Assembly: GCF_003432065.1 (NCBI RefSeq)
Contig: NZ_QWDE01000001.1
Coordinates: 1,612,001 to 1,676,000 of the forward strand
Reading direction: 5' to 3'
DNA length: 64,000 bases
Source: Mucilaginibacter terrenus
GTDB lineage: Bacteria > Bacteroidota > Bacteroidia > Sphingobacteriales > Sphingobacteriaceae
Shown here: one piece after another, positions 18,226 through 25,861 of the stretch
Layout: the number at the start of each line of letters is the position of its first letter
How positions within the stretch are numbered: the stretch's first letter is position 1
The notes under the pieces: generated by a model
Seen by the model: only the letters and a program-made list of their open reading frames with translations
What the model was told of the DNA's origin: nothing
The model's database searches: none
Translations under genes and position numbers: made by a program

Positions 18226-18930
18226 ATGCCTGAGTTAAGCAAGCCGGCTACTTCAAGCCGAAAGATCAACAAAATAGAAATTGCAATGCTGACCATTGTT
18301 TTTGCACTGGTAATAGCAGGAATTGTGATTTGCTTTGTAAACAAGCAGTGGTTTGAGGATGTATATACCAGCGAAGACGGCTTTATAGAGAACTTTACCG
18401 TTTTCCCATTATCCGTAGCTGTAGTCACTGCTATAGTTTACCTGGTTAAGCTGGCAAGCAAACGCAGCTGGATGTTTATCCTGTGTATGAGCGTGGCTGC
18501 GCTGTTCGGCTTTTTTGTAGCAGGCGAAGAAATAAGCTGGGGTCAGCGAATATTTCATGTGGAATCATCTGAGTTTTTTTTGGAGAACAATGCACAGCAT
18601 GAAACCAACCTGCATAACATGGTTGTAGATGGCGAAAAGGTGAACAAGATTGTTTTTACCTGGTTGCTTGGTTTAACAGTGGCTTTATACCTTTTCCTGC
18701 TACCATGGCTTTACGCTAAAAAGCCAGGCGTTAAGCGTTTTATAGATTGGGCAGGTATCCCTGTGCCACACCGTGTACAGATCATTGCCGCTATTGCGCT
18801 GTTCGTTTGCATTGGTATTATCCCAAGCTCTAAAAACTCCGAGCTGCTGGAGTTAGGCATTTCATCCATCTTCCTGCTTATACTACTTTACCCGCAAAAT
18901 GTAGCTGTGTTCCGCACAGATAAAGCATAA
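18226..18930 (+). CDS. Multi-pass membrane protein with GEEISWGQR motif
   Basis: A 234-residue inner-membrane protein with about six transmembrane helices. Between helices 3 and 4 lies a polar segment containing FVAGEEISWGQRIF, followed by a short amphipathic stretch with NAQHETNLHNMVVD. The conserved Glu, Trp, Gln, Arg, Asn and His residues next to the membrane look like an active or binding site. I have seen GEEISWGQR-type motifs in uncharacterised membrane proteins of diverse bacteria but can name no function. It has its own -7 promoter element upstream and shares a bidirectional terminator with the cold-shock gene. Confidence 0.75.
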   Translation: MPELSKPATSSRKINKIEIAMLTIVFALVIAGIVICFVNKQWFEDVYTSEDGFIENFTVFPLSVAVVTAIVYLVKLASKRSWMFILCMSVAALFGFFVAGEEISWGQRIFHVESSEFFLENNAQHETNLHNMVVDGEKVNKIVFTWLLGLTVALYLFLLPWLYAKKPGVKRFIDWAGIPVPHRVQIIAAIALFVCIGIIPSSKNSELLELGISSIFLLILLYPQNVAVFRTDKA

Positions 18931-18970
18931 CTCACTATAAATTATACTTTATAGTGATTCCTATAAACAA

Positions 18971-18999
18971 AAAACGCCCCGCAAATTGCGGGGCGTTTT
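18971..18999. terminator. Bidirectional terminator
   Basis: Perfect 12-base stem AAAACGCCCCGC (18971-18982) / GCGGGGCGTTTT (18988-18999) with loop AAATT, T-rich on both sides, between the convergent membrane-protein and cold-shock genes. Confidence 0.9.
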
Positions 19000-19022
19000 T
19001 ACGCTAAATTGTATTATTATAA

Positions 19023-19214
19023 TTAAACAACTTTTACATTCACTGCGTTTAAACCTTTGCGGCCGTTCTCCACGTCAAATTCAACGCTATCGTTTTCGCG
19101 GATCTGATCGATTAAGCCTGTAGAATGAACAAATACTTCCTGGCCACCTTCTGAAGGGATAATAAAGCCAAAACCCTTTGTTTCATTGAAAAATTTTACT
19201 GTTCCTTTTTGCAT
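19023..19214 (-). CDS. Cold-shock protein, CspA family
   Basis: A 63-residue cold-shock domain from the ATG at 19212-19214 (MQKGTVKFFNETKGFGFI). Both RNA-binding motifs are present: RNP1 as KGFGFI and RNP2 as VFVHSTGL. It is a five-stranded OB-fold nucleic-acid chaperone that melts RNA structure. A longer frame with 15 more N-terminal residues is rejected because all family members start directly before KGTVKFF. A strong terminator follows. Cold-shock mRNAs usually have long 5' leaders; the 107 bases upstream leave room for one, but I could not identify a structure. Confidence 0.95.
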   Translation of the reverse strand: MQKGTVKFFNETKGFGFIIPSEGGQEVFVHSTGLIDQIRENDSVEFDVENGRKGLNAVNVKVV

Positions 19215-19321
19215 TGTATATTTTATTAAAGTGCGCAAGGTAGGCATAATAATCGGCAATGGTATAATTTAAAAGCAATAGTTGCTTTGTAGCTGGTGTA
19301 CAGGCAAGCTATAGGGCCACT

Positions 19322-19864
19322 CTATTGCTCGTTACTGCTTAGTACAACTCCTGTGGTGTTCAGGAATATCTTGCGGACATTTTCCGGCTGCGATACTTTC
19401 CAGATAGCGCGACGTACCGCAAACAACCGGCTTTTTGCTATCCAGGTAAACCCAACAGTGTCGCCCTGGTTGCCGCCATATATCAAGTAATTCTCTTTGC
19501 TCTCGCCTATGTAAAAGGCAACGTGGCCGCCGCCGGGGCGTATAAACACCAGTGTATCGCCCAGCATGGCTTTGTCATCATCAACATGTTTGCCCCATTT
19601 GGCCCATGCCAATGCCGAAAGCAGCTGCGTGTTGTACGGGAAGCCTGCACGCTGGGCACAAATGCCCATAAAAAGGCCGCACCACGGTACGCTGTCGTCG
19701 GTATACCAGCCGGCCACGCCAACTTCTTTAGCCCATTTCATAATGTCGGGATTACTACCGGTGCCTTTGTGCTCCAGTAAACCATAATGGGTTAGCGCTT
19801 CTTTCAGCATTTTGGGGCCGGGTTCTTTAGCAACCCAGGCATAAGGTTCAGGGATGGTTTTCAT
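19322..19864 (-). CDS. TIGR02594/CHAP-like cysteine peptidase family protein
   Basis: A 180-residue protein of the small NlpC/CHAP-like group annotated as TIGR02594. Seen: the N-terminal block MLKEALTHYGLLEHKGTGSN, the active-site-like segment DDSVPWCGLFMGICAQRAGF with the presumed catalytic Cys, and the His segment RPGGGHVAFYIGE followed by YGGNQGDTV. This fold cleaves peptidoglycan peptides or amides, and many members are phage- or gene-transfer-associated endolysin-like proteins. No signal peptide is visible, so export would need a holin-like route or the substrate may be different. No phage genes are nearby. Confidence 0.8.
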   Translation of the reverse strand: MKTIPEPYAWVAKEPGPKMLKEALTHYGLLEHKGTGSNPDIMKWAKEVGVAGWYTDDSVPWCGLFMGICAQRAGFPYNTQLLSALAWAKWGKHVDDDKAMLGDTLVFIRPGGGHVAFYIGESKENYLIYGGNQGDTVGFTWIAKSRLFAVRRAIWKVSQPENVRKIFLNTTGVVLSSNEQ

Positions 19865-19968
19865 TGCTATAAATATTTACATAAATATAGCTAATATTTT
19901 TAGCAATACAAGAGTGTTTACACCAAAAATGTTCAGTAAAAACACGGTTGTTGTAGCAAAAGCAACTT

Positions 19969-21108
19969 TTAGGCTACGATAGACAAACGGCGACCGTGAA
20001 GGGTATCTTCAGAGTCTTTAACTATTCCGCGGATCTTTTCGTCCAGCTCGTTAATAGTAACTTCCATCATGTCAAGATAATTAAACTCAACCTCCTCCAT
20101 TTTCAAAAGGTCCATAATGCCTAATAAAGATGCTACAGGGCGGCGTAGCTCGTGCGACTGCATAATAGCAATACGCTGCAATGCTTCGTTCTGTACGTTT
20201 ATATAAGCTTCCTGATGTTTACGGTGCGTTATGTCGGTAGAGTTCAGGGCCACTCCTATTACTTCGCCATCTGTATCGCGCACCGGAATAAAGGTGGTAA
20301 CTTTCCAGCACTCGTTAGCTGTACCGGATGAAAGCAACCATTCGCGCTTAATAGATCGACCAGAAAGTGCTATGGTGTAGTATTTTTTAAATTGGGAAAG
20401 TATATTACGATCGGTGTAGGCCAGCAAATTGTCACCCGTGGCCAGCTTATGCTGGTGATGTGTACGCACAAATAAAGCTGCAGCACGATTGAACGCCAAA
20501 ATCTCAAAATTTCGCCCTGCCAAAATATGATCATCTACCGAGCTGTCGAATATTGCTTTCAGCTTTATCTCCGACTCGCGATGGGCAGCAGCCATCTCCT
20601 GTTCCCGGCGATATTGTACATCAAGTGAACCCAAGCTCCAGTGTAATTCCATTAGGTTTACCACTTGTTTGGCCAATATCTTTATAGAGGTTAACTGGTG
20701 CTGGGTAAGCTGCCTCGGCTCCATATCCACTACACAAAGGCTGCCCAAGGCATATCCATCTTTAGTTATCAATGGTGCACCGGCATAAAAACGCACGTTT
20801 GGCTCACCGGTAACTAAAGGGTTTGTGTTAAAAGTGATATCCAGCAACATGTCAGGTATTACCAGCACTTCTTCCTGCTCAATTGTGTAATTGCAAAACG
20901 ATACACCACGGTCGGTACATTCCAGATCGGTGCCTTTAGCTGCCTTAAACCACTGGGTGTCCTTGTCAAGAAGCGTGACCAAAGCAACGGGCGTTTCACA
21001 AATTTCCGCGACCAGATTCACCAGGTCATTTAAATCCTTGGCGATACCATCATCCGGACTCATGAATCTGCTGACAGCCGTTAGGCGTTCCTCCTCGGTA
21101 TATTTCAT
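19969..21108 (-). CDS. GAF-PAS sensor protein with HisKA-like box but no ATPase domain
   Basis: A 379-residue cytoplasmic protein from the ATG at 21106-21108 (MKYTEEERLTAVSRF). The first ~165 residues form a GAF domain (ETPVALVTLLDKDTQWFKA, FYAGAPLITKDGYALGSLCV). Residues ~190-310 are a PAS domain ending in IGVALNSTDITHRKHQE. Then comes a phospho-acceptor-like box SHELRRPVASLLGIMDLL with the expected His. The frame stops about 50 residues later, so the HATPase domain of a histidine kinase (N, G1, G2 boxes) is absent. Downstream sequence does not restore it in another frame. It may serve as a sensor or phospho-relay partner for other kinases. Confidence 0.85.
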   Translation of the reverse strand: MKYTEEERLTAVSRFMSPDDGIAKDLNDLVNLVAEICETPVALVTLLDKDTQWFKAAKGTDLECTDRGVSFCNYTIEQEEVLVIPDMLLDITFNTNPLVTGEPNVRFYAGAPLITKDGYALGSLCVVDMEPRQLTQHQLTSIKILAKQVVNLMELHWSLGSLDVQYRREQEMAAAHRESEIKLKAIFDSSVDDHILAGRNFEILAFNRAAALFVRTHHQHKLATGDNLLAYTDRNILSQFKKYYTIALSGRSIKREWLLSSGTANECWKVTTFIPVRDTDGEVIGVALNSTDITHRKHQEAYINVQNEALQRIAIMQSHELRRPVASLLGIMDLLKMEEVEFNYLDMMEVTINELDEKIRGIVKDSEDTLHGRRLSIVA

Positions 21109-21455
21109 TGCAGCATTATACAAATAAATGTTTAAACAGTTTGTGGTAAATGCAAATTTAACCACCACTTTAACCTCACTTTAATTACAAGGCAATTGCC
21201 TTAAGCTTAAGTATTTGCATCAGCATCTATAGGTATATATCAGGGGTTTATATACGTAGAAAAATACCAACAAAAAAGCCCCTGGGCTTTTGCCATGGGG
21301 CTTACCAAATCATTAATAACACGCATACCCACCACCAAGCGCAGCTATTAATATTTGGCCATATTGTATCATATAAAATGTAAAAGTCGTAAGCTATTTG
21401 ATATACGACGATTACAATTGCGTGGTTTTGGCTATAAAGGTTATTTTTACCACTG
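21109..21455. other. Intergenic stretch with minus-strand terminator and possible short ORF
   Basis: The 347 bases between the divergent GAF-PAS and HAD genes hold the promoters of both. They also hold a terminator-like hairpin at 21275-21303 oriented for a minus-strand transcript, and a 19-codon frame at 21313-21372 (minus, MIQYGQILIAALGGGYACY) immediately upstream of it. This could be a small RNA or micro-peptide. Confidence 0.35.
21275..21303 (-). terminator. Terminator-like hairpin on minus strand
   Basis: AAGCCCC / GGGGCTT arms, extended by TGG/CCA past one bulged base, followed on the minus strand by six T residues. It ends no annotated gene, so a short unannotated minus-strand transcript from 21300-21450 is implied. 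Confidence 0.55.
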
Positions 21456-22112
21456 ATGAAAGCATTTATTTTTGACCTTAACGGTACCATGGTAAACGAT
21501 ATGCCTTACCACGCCAAAGCATGGACACGGCTATTGAACGAAGAATTACACGCGGGCTTTAGCGAAGACCAGATAAAAGCAAATATATACGGCAAAAACC
21601 CTGAAGTACTGGCAAGGCTTTTTGGAGAAGGCAAGTTTAGCCATGATGAGGCAGAAAAGTACTCCAATGACAAAGAGGAACAATACCGGTTGGAATATAA
21701 GGGCCATATGGAATTACTCCCCGGCCTGAAGGAATTTTTAGAGGACGCTTACCAGGCAGGCATACCTATGGCAATAGGATCTGCCGCTATAACAGCTAAT
21801 ATTGATTTTGTGTTGGATAATCTTAACATACGGCATTACTTTAAAGCAATTGTTAGCGCTGATGATGTTACCCACAGCAAACCAGATCCGGAGACCTTTA
21901 TAAAACCGGCAAAAATGATGGGTGTAGCTCCGGAGGATTGTGTTGTGTTTGAAGACGTACCTAAAGGTGCCGAAGCTGCAAAGAATGCAGGAATGAGAGC
22001 CTGTATACTTACAACTACGCATGATCCGGAAGACTTTGAAGACCGGGAAAACATCCTGGGCTTCGCAGCAGATTTTAACGACCTTAAAATAAAACAACTG
22101 ATACAAACCTAA
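21456..22112 (+). CDS. HAD-superfamily hydrolase, beta-phosphoglucomutase-like
   Basis: A 218-residue HAD subfamily IA protein. Motif I is FDLNGTMVND: the nucleophile Asp is present, but the second Asp of the usual DxDGT is Asn. Motif II is IGSAAITAN, motif III lies at HSKPDPETFI and motif IV at CVVFEDVPKGAEAA. The four-helix cap (residues 15-85) is the type found in beta-phosphoglucomutases and sugar phosphatases. The Asp+2 residue normally acts as acid/base, so its replacement may change activity, although FDLNGT versions are common in this phylum. The next gene starts 7 bases later. Substrate is unknown. Confidence 0.87.
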   Translation: MKAFIFDLNGTMVNDMPYHAKAWTRLLNEELHAGFSEDQIKANIYGKNPEVLARLFGEGKFSHDEAEKYSNDKEEQYRLEYKGHMELLPGLKEFLEDAYQAGIPMAIGSAAITANIDFVLDNLNIRHYFKAIVSADDVTHSKPDPETFIKPAKMMGVAPEDCVVFEDVPKGAEAAKNAGMRACILTTTHDPEDFEDRENILGFAADFNDLKIKQLIQT

Positions 22113-22119
22113 AACCACA

Positions 22120-22914
22120 TTGAAAAAGTACCTAAACCTTACCGCCTTTATTTTAACTACAGCCGCAGTTTCATCCTGTAGCAAGAGCTATTACGCACCC
22201 GGGCTTTACCATAACGATGTACAATTCATGATTAAACCGCATTCGAAAGATTCGGTAAAAACAAGGGTTTACGCATCCGGTGTTTACCTGGCTCAAAATG
22301 GCGCTGGCAGTCAGGGCGGTTCTCAAAGCGGATTGCTTAATGTTTACCGATCCCACACGCTACGTCATTTCAACCTCAGTTACGGTGCACTGGGCTATAC
22401 CGGCGTATACAGCCGCACCAAAACAGAAGATAATGGCACTATCAGTCCGCTTGTAAATAAATCTTTTTACGGGTATGGCTTAAACGGATCAGGGTCATTT
22501 TACCTCAGTACAAGAAAGACGGATTTCCGGATAATAGGAATTGACCTGACCTATTCGCATGAAAGCGGTAGTTTTCTAGCGTTTAGAAAAGCGCAGGTAG
22601 GCCAGCCTAATGTATCCAGTGCAGCGCAGTCAGGCATGTTTAGTTACGGCATCTTCACAGAGGTTATCATAAAGCCTGATGCAAACACCAATTTCGGCTT
22701 CAAACTGTTTTTAAACCAAACGCCAGGCAATATAACCCGCGACCTAAACCGTGTGGACGAGGATTTACACGTGCATACAGAGAGCAGCGCTATGTTGGGC
22801 ATAACGTCTTTTGTAGGTTACAAGCACTTCAACTTTCACACTACTATGGCTTCCGGATCAACCGTTGGAGATATAAGCGGGGCAGTACAGTTTGGCCTAG
22901 CCTATAAATTTTAA
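22120..22914 (+). CDS. Outer-membrane lipoprotein of unknown function
   Basis: A 264-residue lipoprotein starting at TTG 22120 (MKKYLNLTAFILTTAAVSSC); the Cys at residue 20 fits a lipobox. The mature part is rich in Gly, Ser, Tyr and alternating hydrophobic residues and ends in YKF, as beta-barrel or barrel-associated proteins do. It looks like a small beta-barrel-like protein anchored or inserted in the outer membrane. No family recognised. It follows the HAD gene after 7 bases and is therefore probably co-transcribed; its end overlaps the convergent lysA gene by 4 bases. Confidence 0.65.
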   Translation: MKKYLNLTAFILTTAAVSSCSKSYYAPGLYHNDVQFMIKPHSKDSVKTRVYASGVYLAQNGAGSQGGSQSGLLNVYRSHTLRHFNLSYGALGYTGVYSRTKTEDNGTISPLVNKSFYGYGLNGSGSFYLSTRKTDFRIIGIDLTYSHESGSFLAFRKAQVGQPNVSSAAQSGMFSYGIFTEVIIKPDANTNFGFKLFLNQTPGNITRDLNRVDEDLHVHTESSAMLGITSFVGYKHFNFHTTMASGSTVGDISGAVQFGLAYKF

Positions 22915-24080
22915 GCGTAAACGGATGGCGCCCTTTCGCGCAGGTTGTAGTTTGATGCCATCACCTCGCCGTAAGCACCTGCTGTACGCACGGCTATCAG
23001 GTCACCACGTTGAGATACCGGAAGCTCCACATCTTTACGGAAACAGTCTGTGCTTTCGCAAATGGGGCCGACCACGTCGTAATGAAGGTGTGAGTTAGTC
23101 TCCTGATCTTCGGCTCCTGTTGTACGACTTAGGTTCTCTATTTGATGGTACGCCTGGTAAAGCATCGGGCGGATCAGTTCGGTCATGCCGGCATCCAGCA
23201 CCAGGAAGTTCTTCTTCTGCCCCATTTTAACGTACAGCACGCGTGATATCAGTGAAGCACATTGTGCTACCATTGCCCGGCCAAGCTCAAAATGAACTTC
23301 CTGGCCAGGTTTAACATTAAGGAACTTTTTAAAGACGGCAAAGTAACTCTCAAAGTCAGCTATGCCGTTGCTGTCCGGGTTGTGGTAATCAACGCCAAGG
23401 CCGCCGCCTGTATTTAAAACTTTTATCTGGAAGCCGTGATCTTCAAACCAGTCCTGCATTTCGTTTATGCGGATGCAAAGGCTTTTGTAAACCTCCATAT
23501 CGGTTATCTGCGAACCTATATGAAAATGTATGCCAAGGAACTTAAGATTGGCGGATTTACGCAATGCAGCAACTACATCGTTCAACTGCCAGGTATTTAC
23601 ACCAAATTTGTTCTCGTCTAAACCTGTAGTTATAAAATGATGCGTATGGGCATCAACATTAGGGTTTATACGGATGGCTACACCCGCAACTTTACCCCTG
23701 GCTGCGGCTAGCTCATTTATAATCTCTAGTTCCTGTACAGATTCCACATTAAAACAGAAGATAGCTGCATCAAGCGCTTCGTTTATCTCCTTGTCAGATT
23801 TTCCCACACCTGCAAACACCACCTTGCTTTTATCAAAGCCATGTTCAATAGCGTAACGTACTTCGCCGCCGCTTACGCAATCGGCACCAAACCCATAAGA
23901 TTGTATGGCATCAACCACTGCCGGGTTAAAGTTTGCCTTCATCGCATAATGCACATGAAAGCCGTATTTTGATGATGCATCGCGGCAGGCGTTCAGCGTG
24001 CTGCGCAGCACTTCTGTATCGTAGTAATAGAACGGTGTTTCCAGTTCTTTAAAGCGTTCTATGGTATCTTGTGTGAACAT
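22911..24080 (-). CDS. lysA: Diaminopimelate decarboxylase
   Basis: A 389-residue PLP enzyme of fold type III that converts meso-diaminopimelate to lysine. Seen: the Lys-bearing strand HYAMKANFNP, SGGEVRYAIEHG, the LGIHFHIGSQI strand, NTGGGLGVDY for phosphate binding, and the C-terminal active-site motif GPICESTDCF with Cys. All landmarks of LysA rather than ornithine decarboxylase are present. It reads in the same direction as the aspartate kinase gene 138 bases upstream, so both ends of the lysine pathway are grouped. A repeat element fills that gap. No lysine riboswitch was recognised. Confidence 0.95.
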   Translation of the reverse strand: MFTQDTIERFKELETPFYYYDTEVLRSTLNACRDASSKYGFHVHYAMKANFNPAVVDAIQSYGFGADCVSGGEVRYAIEHGFDKSKVVFAGVGKSDKEINEALDAAIFCFNVESVQELEIINELAAARGKVAGVAIRINPNVDAHTHHFITTGLDENKFGVNTWQLNDVVAALRKSANLKFLGIHFHIGSQITDMEVYKSLCIRINEMQDWFEDHGFQIKVLNTGGGLGVDYHNPDSNGIADFESYFAVFKKFLNVKPGQEVHFELGRAMVAQCASLISRVLYVKMGQKKNFLVLDAGMTELIRPMLYQAYHQIENLSRTTGAEDQETNSHLHYDVVGPICESTDCFRKDVELPVSQRGDLIAVRTAGAYGEVMASNYNLRERAPSVYA

Positions 24081-24102
24081 CTTTTCTCTTTGTTATCAAC
24101 TT

Positions 24103-24190
24103 CGTCATTGCGGGGAACGAAGCAATCTCTTAGCTATAGGGTTATCGTTCCCTGATAAACATGCTAATCCAAGATTGCTTGTCATCTTTC
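24103..24190. repeat. Dispersed palindromic repeat, single diverged copy
   Basis: Bases 24103-24127 (CGTCATTGCGGGGAACGAAG then CAATC) match, with one difference, the reverse complement of the right arm of the tandem array units at 49.1-49.5 kb; a degenerate opposite arm (AAGATTGCTTGTCATC) follows. It lies between lysC and lysA. Confidence 0.65.
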
Positions 24191-24218
24191 GACAACGTGT
24201 TTGTGTTAGTGTGATGGT

Positions 24219-25529
24219 CTAAAACAACCTGTTATGCAAGCTCCTTAGTGCCTCCACCTTGTCTTCGGTTTTCACCAGCAGGCTCATGTTGTGGTCGCTG
24301 CCGCCGTAAGATATCATCCTGATTGGGATGTGCTTCAACGCTTCAAGAACACGGGCTGCGTAGCCATGCTTTTCCGCACCAAAATCACCTACAACGCATA
24401 TAATAGTATGGTTCACATCAATTTCCACTGTTCCAAATGCAGCCAGCTCTTTGGTGATCTCGCCCAAGTAAGTGGTATCATCAATAGTTAATGATACCGC
24501 CACCTCAGATGTGGTGATCATATCTATACTGGTGCGGTAACGCTCAAATACTTCAAAAACCCGGCGTAAAAAGCCATGCGCCAGCAGCATGCGGCTGCTT
24601 TGTATTTTAATAGCAGTAATGTCGTCCTTAGCAGCTATTGACTTGATCCGGTCTTTCTCGCTATCGTTGGTAATTAGTGTACCAAGCGCCTGCGGGTCCA
24701 TCGTGTTAAGCAACCTCACGGGAATCTTATATTTCTGCGCCGGGAACACACTTTGCGGGTGCAGTATTTTGGCGCCAAAGTAGGCCAGTTCAGCAGCCTC
24801 GTCAAAAGATAGCTGCGCTATTGGCGTGGTACCTTTAACAATGCGTGGATCGTTATTGTGCATACCGTCAATGTCGGTCCATATTTGCACTTCCTCGCTC
24901 TTGATGCCCGCACCTATTAATGATGCAGTATAATCGCTGCCACCGCGGCGCAGGTTATCTATCTCGCCAAAAGAATTACGACATATAAAGCCCTGTGTTA
25001 TAAACAGGTTATTATCCGGGTGCTGCTCCAGCAATGGAGTTAATTCTGATGTGATGTGGTCAACAACAGGTTCGTTATCTTCATCTATTTTCATGAAGTC
25101 AAGCGCAGGCAACAGTACAGATGGCACGCCTATCTCCTTCAGGTATATATGATACAATGTGGTAGAAAGCAACTCGCCCTGAGCTAATATGATCTTATCT
25201 TCTATTGTAGTGAACAGATCATTAGCCAGGTTGTTAAGCAACCTGAAGTGGTAATCTATTACTTCTTTGCCCTGCTCGTAAAACTCAGGTTTCTCTAAGA
25301 GTTCGGTGATGAACACCTCGTACTTATCTTTAAGTATAGTGATCAGGTTAGCTGCCTTTTGCTTATCACCGCTTAGGTAAGCCTGGCCAATTTCTACCAG
25401 GCTATTAGTGGTTCCCGATACTGCGGATAGCACCACTATCTGGCGCTCTGCAGGATTAATGATATCCAGCAACTTTTTCATACGGGCGGGACTGCCGACC
25501 GATGTACCGCCAAATTTTAAAACTTTCAT
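24219..25529 (-). CDS. lysC: Aspartate kinase
   Basis: A 436-residue monofunctional aspartokinase, which phosphorylates aspartate as the first step to lysine, threonine and methionine. Seen: the N-terminal nucleotide motif MKVLKFGGTSVGSPARM, the central FICRNSFGEIDNLRRGGSDY segment, the WTDIDGMHNNDPRIV loop, and two C-terminal ACT domains (around TTSEVAVSLTID and the final SLLVKTEDKVEALRSL) for feedback control by amino acids. It is not fused to homoserine dehydrogenase. lysA lies downstream on the same strand, which suggests that this isozyme serves lysine and diaminopimelate (cell wall) supply. Confidence 0.95.
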   Translation of the reverse strand: MKVLKFGGTSVGSPARMKKLLDIINPAERQIVVLSAVSGTTNSLVEIGQAYLSGDKQKAANLITILKDKYEVFITELLEKPEFYEQGKEVIDYHFRLLNNLANDLFTTIEDKIILAQGELLSTTLYHIYLKEIGVPSVLLPALDFMKIDEDNEPVVDHITSELTPLLEQHPDNNLFITQGFICRNSFGEIDNLRRGGSDYTASLIGAGIKSEEVQIWTDIDGMHNNDPRIVKGTTPIAQLSFDEAAELAYFGAKILHPQSVFPAQKYKIPVRLLNTMDPQALGTLITNDSEKDRIKSIAAKDDITAIKIQSSRMLLAHGFLRRVFEVFERYRTSIDMITTSEVAVSLTIDDTTYLGEITKELAAFGTVEIDVNHTIICVVGDFGAEKHGYAARVLEALKHIPIRMISYGGSDHNMSLLVKTEDKVEALRSLHNRLF

Positions 25530-25861
25530 CTACTTGTGCTATTAACCAACCGCAGCTAACACGCTGCTGCAATTGAGGGGCTAAAAATAGGATTTTAAAG
25601 CAGTTCTATCTACAAGGTAGGAAAATATTTTGGAGGCTTCAGAACCCCTGCCCCCTCTCTCCGCTTTGCGGAAAGAGGGGGTGCTGTTAGCGGATCATAT
25701 TTTATCTTCTAACCTTTTTCTCCTCACCCTCTTTACGCGCAGCGTAGAGAGGGTCGGCAAGCGGTAGCGACGCCGGGGTGAGTTGGTGAGTTCGTTCAAA
25801 TTAAAATAACTGTTTAATCCCGTTTGTAATTTGTTAATTTTAGCTGCCAAGTAAACTATCA
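25530..25861. other. Intergenic stretch between divergent genes
   Basis: The 332 bases between divergent lysC and the SGNH gene contain the two hairpins at 25651-25782 and the promoters of both genes. TAATTTTA about 20 bases before the SGNH start fits the -7 consensus at seven of eight places. No gene seen. Confidence 0.45.
25651..25782. repeat. Double hairpin intergenic repeat element
   Basis: First hairpin: CCCCCTCTCTCCGC (25651-25664) / GCGGAAAGAGGGGG (25668-25681), 14 bp with one mismatch. Second: ACCCTCTTTACGC (25726-25738) / GCGTAGAGAGGGT (25742-25754), 13 bp with one wobble pair, enclosed by CTCACCC and GGGGTGAG. The CCCTCTC-GAGAGGG composition is shared with short hairpins at 49.0 and 49.6 kb. 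Confidence 0.6.

Noticed and set aside
19969..21108. Frameshifted histidine kinase
   Set aside because: The sequence beyond the stop contains no ATPase motifs in any frame and runs into an intergenic region.
24081..25861. Lysine riboswitch for lysC/lysA
   Set aside because: Neither upstream region shows the long conserved leader expected; only a repeat element and two unrelated hairpins are visible.
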